Origin: Lateolabrax maculatus | Taxonomy: Eukaryota; Chordata; Actinopteri; Acropomatiformes; Lateolabracidae | Direction: 5' to 3' | DNA length: 64,000 nt | Assembly: GCA_031216445.1 (NCBI GenBank) | Contig: CM062218.1 | Location: 6,965,001 to 7,029,000 of the forward strand | Part shown: positions 12,530-23,895 of the stretch, in pieces | Position numbering within the stretch: position 1 is the stretch's first letter | Layout of the letters: every line of letters begins with the position of its first letter | The notes under the pieces: generated by a model | The model's input: the letters and a program-made list of their open reading frames with translations, nothing else | What the model was told of the DNA's origin: nothing | The model's database searches: none | Position numbers and translations under genes: made by a program

Positions 12530-15500
12530 GTGAGACACATTTACACGCACACGTACACTCACAGACTTGGGAAAACACACACACACACACTTGCATGCTC
12601 AGCAGGTGATTACCCAGAGGTGTGGTGACATTAATTTTCAAGTCTGCTTCAGGTTAAGTTTTATGAACACAAAGTTTTTCGGTCTTTCACTGGCAGACTA
12701 AAGTTGTGCCATCACTTCCTCCCTCCTCTCTTTTTATTTTTCTCTTCCTCTCTTTGTCTATCCTTTCTTCCACTGCCTCTCTCTTTCTCTCACTCGATTT
12801 GAATTGAGATTGCCTTGTCACCCAGACTGCCGGGGGCAATTGTGCAAATTTTACATGTCTTTTTCTTTATTAGCTCTTCTGCTCTGCTTGCTTTAAGCAC
12901 CTTTACAATGCTCCTTCCTTTGTCAAAAGTTAACTCTTTTTTCTGAGAAAGTTGTATAACTGCAGTGAGAAAAGGTCATGTTGGGTGAAAGGAGACAGGA
13001 CTGTGATCAATACACCTTCCAATGCTGTATATATGCCCCATTATTCAGCTTTGCCACTCTGTATTCTATAGGAGATTCAAACTGTAAATAATACATTGCA
13101 ATTAAATCAAGAGAGTGTGAAGTTAAGTAAGACAAACTGTGGACATAAAATATTGATAACATGCATGCCCATATTTTACCAAGCAACATTTTACACACTG
13201 CCCTTTTGATGGAAACATACTTTACCTGTCACTCTCTTTCTCCCAGGTGGAGGTGAAGAAGTGGTGGAGGAAACGGTGACTATCAGTACGGTTTATATGG
13301 AGCCCAATCCTGCGGAACCCACCCAGGACTCCACCAAAGACTTCACCCCCAGGGTGGAGACCGCCACGGTCAGAGACAGCACACCAAGGAAACCACTCAG
13401 AACAGAGGTAAGAAGTATATCCCGACCAATGCAGGAGTTTGTGCCTGATACTGTTATTGATATTTGGGAATTAAAGAAATATGATAATTAAATATATCAG
13501 CCAAATATTAGTTTTCTTTGCACAACCTATAACAAAAAAAATCTGAAAAAATTCCCTTACTTTTTTGTAAACAATTGTAAGCAAGAAATGTACTGGGCTG
13601 GACATTTTACAGTTGAAAAATAAACGACTCTCTGATGGACAAACTACGTAAAGGTGACACTTTCAAAACATATTATTGGCATATAATACAAGCTGATATC
13701 GGCCAATTTATCGGTCAAGTTCTAGTAAGAAGTACTCTTAAAAGAAAAAAAAAGCAATGATATAGATAGGACACCAAAAAAATAGCTTGTTTGTTGTTTT
13801 AACCAGCTTGGGTAATCAAATGGCTGAAGATTTAGACAAAAGTGAGTGGGACAAAAGAAAAGTTTTGACTGTTCGAAATCAAAGCAACAGTTTGACACGC
13901 CTGTTGGCTATAGTTTCATATTTAGCATTAAGATATGACAGTTGTATCGATCTTCCCCTGAATCTATGCCAGAGTGCAAATCAGTCTGCAATCAGTCAGT
14001 ATATTTAACTACTAAAAGTATATGAAACTAATAAGATTTTACACCCCAATTTTTTTTCACATTTCTTCACATATAAAATGCTTGCCATGTGCTTTAGTGT
14101 AACCAGCTAGATTATATTATGACAATATGCAATTTATAGTCATTTATTATCAAGGTGGCTCATTTGTAACTATCCTGACTCAACAGAGAGTGACACAGCA
14201 CCTCAGTGTGTCTTTAGCTGACCCAATGTGTCATAAAATCCCCCGTAATACCAGGAGCCATGAGGTCGCTTTCAGGATAAAGATCAAGTCCTCACGTCAA
14301 TTCTCAATGTTTTCGCTCCATTGCAAATTATGGAGGATTACATCTCTCTCAGACATAATCACATATTCTGGAACTATCCTAGATCTCACTTATGTGTTGC
14401 ACTCTTAGTGTACTGTACTGGATACTACATCTGTTTGGGATTAGTCGTCAAGGTCTCAACCCCCTAAGCCAAGCCTATCTGGCCCTGTTCCATTTTTTTC
14501 CCCTCTTGCCCCTTAGCCAAATGCACTGGCTCAGTTCCATTTTGGTCCTTTGCACTCTTCTCTAGTGTTATTGGAAAAAGCATGGGATACATGGGCCCAG
14601 ATCCATTTTAGATACTTCATTGCCTATTTTTCTTGAACCTTGTACTAATCTTTTTGGGCAATCTGGATTTGTTCCATTTTCTTCTCTGGCCTGCCTCTAT
14701 GGGTTTCACTGGCCAAGTTCCATTTTACGGCCGCTTTCCTCCATTGACGAGACCTTATTGCTAAGTGGACCAGTGACATCCTTACTTTTTCCTTAAAGGA
14801 ATAGTTAAACATTGGAAATACACTTACTTAAAATCCACCTACCTGCACCTCTAAAGCTCATTTATTAACACGAGTTTTGTCGTCCCCATAAGGTTATCAG
14901 GCAACCAACTCAAGGAAGTCACTGCGCCCAGCCAAGAAATAGGCCCACACATAACCCCGTATAAAACCAGAAATTGTCTTTTTACACATCATAGTTTGTA
15001 CAGATTAAAAATAACGAAATACAAGTGGGCGTTAGATGTGCCAGTAGGACGCTTTTTTAACCTTTGGACAGAGCCAGTCTAGCTGTTTCCCAGTTTCCAG
15101 ATATGAGAGTGCTATCAATTTTCTCATCCAACTCTCAGCAAAAAAGCGACTAAATATATTTCCCAAAATGTCAAGTTATCTTTTAAATATTAACAGTCGT
15201 GAAAGTCCCAGGGAGGAATTTAGAGATTATGCCACAATGCCTGAATAAAGTCCTCTTAACACACAGACAAGTACTATTAGAGGACAGCAGTTTTAAGTCA
15301 GCTGTCAATAAAGCAACCCTAATCTCTCTCTTCTCCCCCCTCTCTTGCCTCTTCCCCTTCCTGTCTTTCTTCTCTTCACGCAGGCACCAGTGCCAGTTAC
15401 AGAGGACACGCAGAGGGACCAGTTGACCAGTACGACTAGTGCCCCCGGCTCACCCCAGGAGGCCATTGAGGTCCGCACTGAAAACCTCTTCCAGAGGACA

Positions 15501-18407
15501 GAGGTGTTGGCAGGTATGTTTCATAAGAATGGACATCAAATCGACAGAGAAACATATACTATAGGTACTATTAATGTGACTCCAGTTTGTGTTCTAAACA
15601 AGGTTTTTTTTTAAATATATATTTGGACATTGGTTGGATGGTATTAGTATCTTTTCCATTACAGATGATCCTCAGATCTGCTCAGTGTGAAGCTGAGCCC
15701 AGATATGATGAGGATGAGCTCAAAGGAATAATTCCACATTTCACATTTTGGGAAATGCACTTATTATGTTTCTTGCCAAGAGTTACATGAGAAGACTGAT
15801 ACCACTCTGTCTGCATGGTACACATGAAGGTACCGCCAGCAGGGGGAAACTGCAAGCCTGGCTCTGTCTGACTCTAATGTTTTTAAATTCTTATACATTA
15901 TAATATGTCAGTATATTGCTGGTAAACAGCTAAGTCTTAGAAATCCCTGAAATATTTCCCTAATGTGTCCCACCTGATTTAATTACTTTTAACATACTCC
16001 ATCTGCGTCCCTCTGTGGGACCTTGTAGAGTTCACAGCATTGTGGGTGTTTCAAGTGTGTGTTGCTTCCTTTGAATACATGAAAGAGGGCGGGAAGGACG
16101 TTATCGGACTCAAAATCACTGTGCTCTCCAATGCCGTCTCTCTTTCCCTGCATGTCTGAGGCAAACACTGATTGGCACCGCACTTTTACTTTGTTGCGAT
16201 ATCCATCTGGTGTTGGCAACATGTAGAAACAGTATCAACGAGGACAAATCGGGACAGCCTCAGTTAGACGAGCACTCGACTCGCATCTCTCTCCTATTGA
16301 TAGTCTCATTTCATCTTTTGCACATTGTTCTTAGATTGTGATAGAAAAGTAAAAAGAATATTGCAAGTAAAATGTCTTTGGATAAGGTCTTAGAAAATGT
16401 GAATATAAATACATACCGTGGGTCACATCCGCTCATCTCCCTTCTTTCCGTCTCCGCCTCGTTCTCTTTACCCTTCTTCTAGATTACAACCATTACTCTT
16501 CATCTCCCGTATGACTTCTATAAAAATAATTGCCCATAATCTAATTTTCGTTTATTCGCTCTGCATTGCGTTACTGCTTCATGGAGCTCAGCAGCTGGGT
16601 GTGTGCCAGGATCTTTACCCAGGGGGCCAGTCAACATGTGGAAACCTAAAGTGGAGCAGAGGGCAGATTGTAGCACCAGGAGAGACCCTAAACAGATTAG
16701 GACGCTATAAAGAACCCCATACAGGCATAATTGTGAGGGAGAGAAATAACCCCATGTGGCGAGTTAGGTGCATTAGTGACGCGAGTCAGGGTCAAAGCTG
16801 GGGGGTGGAGGGAGGGCATTTCTTAATAAACCCTTGGTGGATTTTATTCAGATTTCCCTTGAGGTTACACCACAGTCGGTCTGTTGGTTTACAATGTGTC
16901 CTTTACAGAAAGTTCAACCTGCAATATTTTTGCCTCTGTCTCAGTGGGGACTGTGTAGCACTTATTCAGGACCATAAACTACGTATCACGGTCCTGTATC
17001 CTGCATCTGCCGGACATTTTAGTCACAGATCCACTCATAAAATATGCAACAAGAAGAATGTCGACAATTCAAACTGAAAATGTTCTACTATCAAGTGAGT
17101 TTATATTTTCAACGCTCTTCCCATAATAAAAACGTTACAAATGGATTGGTGACCGAGCTGTCCGAGTCCCTGGAGACACCCATGCAGGTCCGTGAAACCT
17201 TGTATACAATCCTGAATCACGGCTATGGTCTATTTTGATGTACTTTCTTGTGCATTATTATGTCCTCTTACACATTTGACCCAGAATGTAGCAATCAGAC
17301 AACAACAAATGAACGTGGAGTACAAATGGTATATTGTTAGGTGACCCTTGATGTAGGCAGTTCAGTTTTTGCTTTATGGATTAAAAATACTGTTGCAGTG
17401 GTTAAACATTTGTCAGTTAAGAACATAACTTACAACACTAACTTTATCTTTTGTCACAAACTCTACAAATAAAATCTGCTGCAAAAAAATTAAAAGTTTT
17501 TTATAATCATCCAACCAGAAAAGACCTTTTGGCCGGGTGTTTGTCTGTCAATGTTTAAAGTCTAGCAATGACGTTTATCAGCCAATTCGGGGAACATAAA
17601 CAGGGTTTTAGTTCAAGCCATGCTGGACTGGTTGTTGTTTGTCTGTCCCCATTGTATTTATTTGCCCGACTGTTAAGCAATGGAACCAATAACATCGGCT
17701 TCTTCCTCTTAAGCCCCAATCGGCAATCACTGATTGGAATACAAACCATGTCGAATCAGCCACACTTGGGACAACACGGCTCTGTGTACTAATCAAGGAT
17801 CGGAGCCTTAATATCCCCTAAAAGGAGCACTAACTTTTAAACTCAACGACAGGACACACACTAGAAGAGGTGAAATGAACCACAGAAAATGATTGACTTT
17901 GTATCTCTTGAGACAGATTTAGGGTTTTTTCTATTGACATGAGGCAACTGCATTGATTTCAACACATGCCCTCAATTTTGACAGTTTTCTGGGGAATTGC
18001 ATTAATGTTGAAATTTGTTGCAACAGTACGACACAGTTGCTCCTAGTAACCGTGTTGTAATTGATTGCACAAAATAGGAGACACAATTCATCAAAGACAA
18101 AAAGGAGGCGGCTGAGTTCATGAGGAGTTGCTTTCTTTAGGACAAATTTGTGGTCTCACTGTCAATGATGACACACAGTAGACACTGATTTGACTTTCGG
18201 AGCATTGATATTTACCTTCCCTTTCTGTCTCTGCCTCTCTCAGCTGTTATTGCAGGTGGCGTGATCGGCTTCCTGTTCGCCATCTTCCTCATCCTCCTCC
18301 TCGTCTACCGCATGAGGAAGAAGGATGAGGGCAGCTATGACCTTGGAGAGAGGAAACCCTCCGGCGCAGCCTATCAGAAGGCCCCAACCAAGGAGTTTTA
18401 TGCATAA
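12415..18407 (+). CDS. sdc2: syndecan-2, cell-surface heparan sulfate proteoglycan (exons 2-5; exon 1 not in view)
   Basis: The coding parts 12415-12529, 13247-13407, 15384-15513 and 18244-18407 join without a frame break into 189 codons plus stop. With a signal peptide of about 20 residues this fits the roughly 200-residue length of vertebrate syndecan-2. Order of parts: acidic N-terminal segment with clustered Ser-Gly sites, a variable Thr/Pro-rich ectodomain, the juxtamembrane motif LFQRTEVLA, a membrane span with GGVIG (GxxxG dimer motif), the conserved C1 region [12 protein letters not shown], the V region [16 protein letters not shown] and the C2 end EFYA. The V region separates syndecan-2 from syndecans 1, 3 and 4. 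Family knowledge: a type I membrane co-receptor that carries heparan sulfate, binds growth factors and matrix, and recruits PDZ proteins such as syntenin through EFYA. The promoter and signal-peptide exon are missing from the recognised sequence and probably lie upstream of the window. No frameshift or premature stop is seen. Identity as sdc2 is near certain. Confidence 0.96.
12530..13246 (+). other. sdc2: sdc2 intron 2
   Basis: 717 bp with GT/AG borders. It has a short CA run soon after the donor and a strongly T/C-rich segment at about 12715-12800. No other feature seen. Confidence 0.93.
13247..13407 (+). CDS. sdc2: sdc2 exon 3: variable ectodomain
   Basis: The acceptor is ctctctttctcccag and the donor is ACAGAG|gtaaga. 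The exon is 161 nt and runs from phase 1 to phase 0. It begins [20 protein letters not shown] and continues Thr-, Pro- and Glu-rich to RKPLRTE. This is the fast-evolving spacer of the syndecan ectodomain, so identity rests on frame continuity with exons 2 and 4 and on composition rather than on a motif. It follows exon 2 after a 717-bp intron. Confidence 0.92.
14478..14735 (+). repeat. sdc2: degenerate tandem array, about five units sharing a CTGGCCMAGTTCCATTTT-like core
   Basis: The core 'ctggcccagttccatttt' recurs with changes at about 14479, 14526, 14593, 14663 and 14709. Spacings of the ttccatttt element are 47, 66, 71 and 46 bases. Units are strongly diverged between cores. It lies in sdc2 intron 3. 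Confidence 0.55.
14793..15186 (-). mobile_element. sdc2: family B MITE, complete copy with terminal inverted repeats, in sdc2 intron 3
   Basis: The left end 'ttaaaggaatagttaaacat' and the right end 'aaaatgtcaagttatctttt' are imperfect inverted copies of each other. Internal blocks 'acctctaaagctcatttatt', 'ggacagagccagtctagctg' and 'tctcatccaactctcagc' match the family. The length is about 394 bp with no coding capacity, as expected of a non-autonomous element. Confidence 0.75.
15384..15513 (+). CDS. sdc2: sdc2 exon 4: membrane-proximal ectodomain
   Basis: The acceptor is ttcttctcttcacgcag and the donor is TTGGCAG|gtatgt. The exon is 130 nt and runs from phase 0 to phase 1. It starts [18 protein letters not shown] and ends [10 protein letters not shown]. 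The last block matches the conserved LFKRTEVLA element just outside the membrane in vertebrate syndecan-2, a region where known syndecans are shed by metalloproteases. Repeat-family-B sequences lie on both sides in the flanking introns in opposite orientation (see findings). Skipping this 130-nt exon would shift the frame before the membrane span. Confidence 0.95.
15514..18243 (+). other. sdc2: sdc2 intron 4
   Basis: 2,730 bp with GT/AG borders. It starts with a partial family-B repeat (15722-15875). It also holds a 219-codon open frame (16418-17077) with no recognisable family (see findings). The rest is unique sequence. Confidence 0.93.
15722..15875 (+). mobile_element. sdc2: family B MITE, 5' fragment in sdc2 intron 4
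   Basis: Reads 'aaaggaataattccacattt', 'cattttgggaaatgcactta', 'agagttacatgagaagactg' and 'cagcagggggaaactgc'. It is oriented opposite to the copy at 14793-15186, with exon 4 between the two. Confidence 0.75.
18244..18407 (+). CDS. sdc2: sdc2 exon 5: transmembrane and cytoplasmic domains, stop codon
   Basis: The acceptor is ctgtctctgcctctctcag. The split first codon gives Ala, followed by the membrane span [21 protein letters not shown]. The tail then has C1 [13 protein letters not shown] region [16 protein letters not shown] and C2 EFYA, with TAA at 18405-18407. From memory the V region differs from mammalian syndecan-2 by one residue (Gly for Ser after KPS). The Ser and two Tyr of the tail and the C-terminal PDZ ligand are intact. 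The GGVIG motif is the GxxxG that drives syndecan dimerisation. Confidence 0.98.
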
Positions 18408-18685
18408 AACCTAGCCCTCACGTCATCAGAACGACAAATTGCGAGTGACTGTCAGAAACACAGTCCATGACAACAGCAAACCTGGTCAAACACAACAAGA
18501 AACAACAAAATGTTTTCAAGTTGATTAAGGAAACATAGCATAAAGGAAAGCTTTTGCATAGAGTATTGTAATTAAGACCTTTTCTTTCTTCTTTTAAAAA
18601 AAAAATGAAAAACAAGCATTTCTCATTTTATGGCAAATCTCAGTGTATTTAAACATTTTGTGTATTATTTGAAAAGGCTGAAAAA

Positions 18686-18691
18686 AATAAA
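18686..18691 (+). terminator. sdc2: possible proximal poly(A) signal AATAAA of sdc2
   Basis: AATAAA lies in an A-rich run about 280 bases after the stop codon. It would give a short 3' UTR. The A-rich setting makes chance occurrence likely, so this is weaker than the distal site. Confidence 0.3.
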
Positions 18692-20805
18692 AAAACAGGA
18701 TCTGTAAAGGCGAGGAAACTAATCGCATCTGTCTTCTGTCAAAGGAGCTGTTTTTAGTCGCTGACTACTTTTAACTGTAGCAGTATGTTGTTTGTAAAGA
18801 AAAAAAAGTCTAAAGTGGAAATAATTGAATATAATTATTCTGTATCAATCCTACTTTCATTTTTTTTCTTTTTAATTTGTCCTAGCATGTCTGATGTTGA
18901 TCTCTAAAGGTGTATTACATTAATTTATCTTTTCTCTGATGTTAAAAAAAATGCCTTTGTAGTTCTAATGAAGCTCTTTGGTCTTCATATTAACGCTGTT
19001 AACGGTCAATGTAAATGTTCTCCCTTCAGGTTACAATGTTTATTATTTGCTCTCACATCCGTTTTTTAGTCAAACGTGAGCGTTTCATAATGTCTGGTCT
19101 ATTTGTTTGTTCTCTTCTCAGTTAGCCTTTTTTTTTTTTTTTTCAACAGCATTTTATTTTCATACCAGGTCTTTAAAAGATAAAAATAAGTGTCAGGGCT
19201 CGAGAAAAATCACAAATCTTGCTTCCGTTTTGTGTCTCGCTGAACTTCTTTTCTATTTAAATGCATTCTCGTTTGCATTGCACATTCACTGCTTTTGCTT
19301 CCTACTGCTGTCGTGCAGCTTTGCGTGTATGTCGAGTGTTTTGGGGTGAAGTTTGTCCTCCATGGCTTGTGGTGTTTTTTGGCCCATAGCCACCTCCCTC
19401 ACTGATGTGTCCCTTGAGTTTACTGACTGCACCCAAACTCTGCTAGCACCTTTTCACCCTTACACCTCCTCCCCATCTCTTGGTTTACCCTAACCTCCCT
19501 CACGCCCACATTCTTTTTAATCAGATTGGAGCACGGCCAGTTGAGTTGTCAACCCCCACCCCCACTCACTCTCTTTTTTAGCTGTATGAAGCCACCCGGG
19601 CAGCCTGGTGTTATTGTCCGCGTCACAATGTTGATGCTTTAGGCCCAGAAGTCTGCTCACTGAAGGCCTGCTACTTCTTGGACGCAAACACACCGGGCCA
19701 GGGCTTAATCCCCACATGCAGAGCACATACCTCTGCAGCAAACAACACCAGAACCCCCCCTCTAGAAACCAAGTTTCTTGGGATTGATAAATAAGGCTTC
19801 ACAGAAAGTGTAAGACTCCAGTGTTATGTTCGCATAGTCTTTGACAAGACACGTTGAGGGCTATTCATGTTTCTTTGGTGGTCAGCGCAGGCATTTTAAA
19901 AGAGCTTCTGTTGAGAGAGGAGGTTGTTTACCAGGTTTAAAACCTACACAAGGTGTTTGTTTTAATGCCATTTTGCATCCCTAAATAAGTTCAGGCCACA
20001 AAATGGCTTTTGCAAAAGAGCCAGGTAGCTACATCAAATGAAAACCTAGGGTACGGTCACATGACAAAAACAAGTTACTGTCTTTTTTTTTTTTTTTTTT
20101 TTTTTTACATTACGTCTACATTAACTTGCTCTGAAGAGATACGTTTTGTTCGGCAGGTTTGTGAAGTTGCCTTTTTCAGCTGTACAGTAATGTGAAGTAG
20201 ATACAGTAGATGCTGTCACATCGTCTAAACTCCTAACACCACCAACACAAAGCTGTTCATCCCTCTACCTCTCCATCCCTCGTGTCCCTCTTCTCTTCTT
20301 TCAAACCATCTGTGTGATGCTTTGGTTGTCCCCCCCGCCCCCCAAAATCTCTGTTGTCTGTTCTTGTCATAGGACTTTAGGTACTGAACTATACTGAAAA
20401 ACCCAAAGACTCACAGTATTTCTACTCCCACCATCCTCTCATACCCAGCCCCTCCACCATGGCCACATCATGTTGTTTCCTCATTCTCTTTTTCTTTACT
20501 CTTCTTTTGTTTTTGTTTTTTTCATCTCTATTAGAGACTTTACCTTTGAGTCCAATTGCTTATTAGTATATGAAAAGATATATAAATATATATAAATGTA
20601 TATTCACAAATGTTTTAAACCTTCAAAGTGCCTACCATTTGGAAATGTACTTGCTCAAGGCGAGCATGTGGCAGGTGTGTACACAAAGGAGGGGTGTAAA
20701 CGACTTGACTGGCATTCTGTGAGCATGGATGACTGTAATGGTAACTTTTTTTTAGTCTTACAAAAGCTGACAGTATTGTACCTATAAGTTGAAACAACAC
20801 TACTG

Positions 20806-20811
20806 AATAAA
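20806..20811 (+). terminator. sdc2: probable main poly(A) signal AATAAA of sdc2
   Basis: Canonical AATAAA in ctgaataaacattgtgg. It is followed within 20-60 bases by T/G-rich sequence (ctgtcatcttgtttt, cttgttttgtcc), the usual downstream element. It gives a 3' UTR near 2.4 kb, in the range of other vertebrate syndecan-2 transcripts. Confidence 0.55.
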
Positions 20812-21056
20812 CATTGTGGCCTAATATCCAACTGCTTCTGTCATCTTGTTTTAAAAAAAACACTTGTTTTGTCCTCACTGATCTGTTTTTTTTATATGAA
20901 TACATATGTGAAAAGATTCCTTGGACCTGTGCAAGTGTTTCTTTTTTTTTTTTTTTTTTGTAAAAAGTTTAGGGCAGATGCCTTGCTGGATTAACAACTT
21001 CCTTTTCACGCTTATATTTGTGTACAGGTTAGACAAACAAGATACAGTGTTAATTA

Positions 21057-21271
21057 AGCTTTAGAGATGCTGGGAGGAATATTTTTCAAACTTTGGACAG
21101 CTGGCTGTTTCCCCCTGCTTCCAGGCTGTATGCTAAACTAAACTAATCGCCTCCTGGTTCCAGCTCCATTATTTACGGATAGAAAACGAGAGTGGAATCA
21201 ATCATCTCATCCAAATCTCTGCAGGAAAGTGAATAAGTGTAGTTCCTAAAATGTTGTACTATCCCCTTAAA
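21057..21271 (-). mobile_element. family B MITE, partial copy
   Basis: Runs from 'gctttagagatgctgggagg' through 'ggctgtttccccctgcttcc' and 'gtatgctaaactaaactaat' to 'ttgtactatccccttaa'. It begins about 245 bp after the proposed sdc2 poly(A) signal. Confidence 0.75.
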
Positions 21272-23557
21272 TACTGAACAAATACAGCACAAAATACAGT
21301 TACTATCAATCAGTGTTTCAGTCACGCTGTTCTGTTATAATTATGAAGAGTCTCTGGCCTTCAGTTCACATGTTTTCTGTTTTACATTTGAGCAAAGATT
21401 CCTCCTGGGATCCATTACCAACTGTTTTTGTCTAAAAAGTTGAGAGCAGACGCCTTGCTTCACGGCTCATTAACTACTGTAAAAAACATCTCCAACAAAG
21501 TGCTCTTTTAGCTAATTATTCAAAGGTAAGACTCTCTTACTATAGTTACCCTAAAGCCAAAAATACCCCACAAAACTGCCCTTAAAAAAAAGAGGGTATC
21601 TCTGTGTCTATAAATAAAACACAGACCATTTCAAATGTAGGTCTGCCTTTAATACTCTACAGCACATTCGCTCTCTTAACATTACTTAAAGTCAAAGGGG
21701 ATTATCAATGTGCAGATGAGTAATCTTTATCTGGTAATGTGCTCCACCATATCATTTTAGTGCCGTAATCTCACCCTGTTACAGAGGGAGATTAAAGTAA
21801 CGGTGGGGATTAATCTCACACAGGATTGCACATCTTGAGTGGTGCCATGAGTGGAATGAGAACCCAGCGAGGCTGTCATGAAGCTCTGACAAAAAGTTTA
21901 TTCTCATTAGCAGGTTTATTTATTCAGAGTTATCACATTAAACACATCAGGGCGTGTACTCTAATGCGCTGGTGAAGTCAATGTGCTAACTCCTCTCAAG
22001 AGTTGCAGTGCTGCTTGTTAAAGAAAAAGTAACATATACAGAATATCTGCTCTTTTTTTTTTTTTTTACATTTGAGCCACACTGACTTGTGACTTTACAG
22101 GCTGTTTCATCACAATGGAGGTAGTCATACTAAAAAATAAAAAAAAAGCCCTAAAAAGACCTTCATGTGTGCATAAACCACCTTGTGATGTTCTCTTTGA
22201 AGATGAGAAAGGAGGAGTGGAACTGGACATGCATGCATCAGTGCATACTCCAAAACTGACTGTATCCATGTGCATGCATTTAGTCTCCTCTTGTATCTAA
22301 CCTGAGGGGAGGCGGATCGTTGGGGACAGGATAAAGCTACCTCTGGTTCTCGATATGTTGTTTTAAGTGAATGCTCCTCTTTCTACTCTTTTATAAGGAA
22401 TCGGGTCAGTATGTTCTAATATGGTATGTAATATTTGCCCAGAGGCAGTTTGTACAAGACATCCCGCTAGGATAGGACCCATTCAGGGGGGTGGTGCAGC
22501 GGCGAACCAATAGGAGAAGCCATTTATATTGAAGCTGATGCAGTAACCAACATTTCCCAATCTGTCTGTTCCACTATGTGCAGCTAAGTTGCATGTGTTT
22601 GCCCTTTTAGTCTCCACTTTGTGTCAAAGTGCAACCAGGATTTATATGCTGTTTGTGTTTTGTTTAAGTTAATGTAAGGGGTCAGTGTGTGTTTATGCCA
22701 GGAGAGGGAACGTAAATGTAAACCACACTTAGTCAAAGATAAAGGTGGAAGGCTCTTAGACTACTTTATAACCTTTTTTCCTTTCTTTCACTCTTTTGCT
22801 CATTTTCTATCGTTCCCTTTGTCTCTTTTTTTTTCTTCCTCTGCCTTTGTAGCTGCAGAGCTAATACAATAAAGCTTTCGGCCATCAACTGGTAGTCAGC
22901 GCCAAACCATGCAGAAACGTCAAGGAAATGGCGTCCAAGGTAAACAGGCTGTCAGGCCTCATAAGAGCTCATGGCTGGAGACTAAGCCTGGGCCCAACTG
23001 GGGTGGACACGTAGCACTTCACTGACCCAAACATAGAGTACAGCAGAATAGAAAGCAGACACAACACTGCACTGCATCAGGCCAATGCACAAGCCCAAGC
23101 ACACAAAACTGTGATAATTATAGTATGATGAAGCACAAGTCTATATTCTTGCCTGGAGTTGGTCATAGTTGTCGTTGCCACAAGCCTCAGTCTCAACTCT
23201 ACCAGCTGCAGCCACCTCTGCACAGTGCTTTACAGCTTCAAACAAAGCAATCACTCTGACTCTTATTGCAGCAACTGAAGTGCCTTGAACTGGGAGTGAG
23301 GTATCCATAGGTATCAAAACAGACACTAGGTCAAGACGACATTAAAATTAGACTGGAAACAAAAAATGTGCAAGATTTAAGGTCACAGCAAGTTATATGT
23401 ATCTCAGTGTTGTGGTGGGGAGGGAAATGTTCAACACCCCATGGAATAAGATGTAAAAACCCAACAAAGGTGCTGCTTTTTTGCTTTCTTATTTGGACCT
23501 TATTCTCAAAGAAAAGAATAAAGAAATACTGAACAAAGAGCAACACTTCACAGATTT

Positions 23558-23895
23558 AGTCTACAGCCGTGCTAGCAGCTCTGTGAGGCTGCAGATATGG
23601 TGTTTACCATTTTCACCATCTTAGTTGGGAATGTCATTAGTTTTGCAGGTGTTTCATCTAGTATTGGAACATTTTTTGACCTGATGGTATATACTATAAG
23701 TGAATGAATCACAAAGTTATTTGCAATCTATTCAGTGGTATATCACTCTGAACCTCAAAAGTCAGGGGATCACCAGAGTCATTAGGATTTGTCTTCTGGG
23801 GACCAGGGATGTCTCTACAAAATTTCATGACAATCCATCCAATACTTTTTAAGATATTTCAGTCTGAAACAAAAGTAATGGCCTGACTGGACTGG
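23558..23895 (+). repeat. dispersed repeat family A, near-complete copy
   Basis: Runs from 'gtctacagccgtgctagcag' through 'caccatcttagtt' and 'gtcaggggatcaccagagtc' to 'gatatttcagtctgaaac'. The same blocks appear in the same order, reverse-complemented, at 11351-11826. Confidence 0.8.

Larger units (their letters stand above)
13408..15383 (+). other. sdc2: sdc2 intron 3
   Basis: 1,976 bp with GT/AG borders. It holds a degenerate tandem array (14478-14735) and a family-B MITE (14793-15186) whose right end is about 200 bp before exon 4. The polypyrimidine tract before exon 4 is strong. Confidence 0.93.
18408..20830 (+). other. sdc2: sdc2 3' untranslated region (inferred extent)
   Basis: This AT-rich sequence without a convincing ORF follows the stop codon. 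The end is inferred from AATAAA at 20806-20811, followed about 20 bases later by a T/G-rich stretch. The region contains a T24 run (20083-20106) and an AT-rich run near 20572-20610. None of the dispersed repeat copies that pepper the rest of the window lies inside it, and family B reappears only at 21057. This supports selection against insertions across the whole span, but cDNA would be needed to fix the end. Confidence 0.6.

Noticed and set aside
22852..22963. Exon-like segment between tttgtag and gtaaacagg
   Set aside because: All three frames on the + strand hit stop codons within the segment.
23141..23326. 61-codon minus-strand frame with balanced composition (VIALFEAVKHCAEVAAAGR..)
   Set aside because: Looks protein-like but matches no family I know and has no splice or start context. 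Kept out for lack of support.
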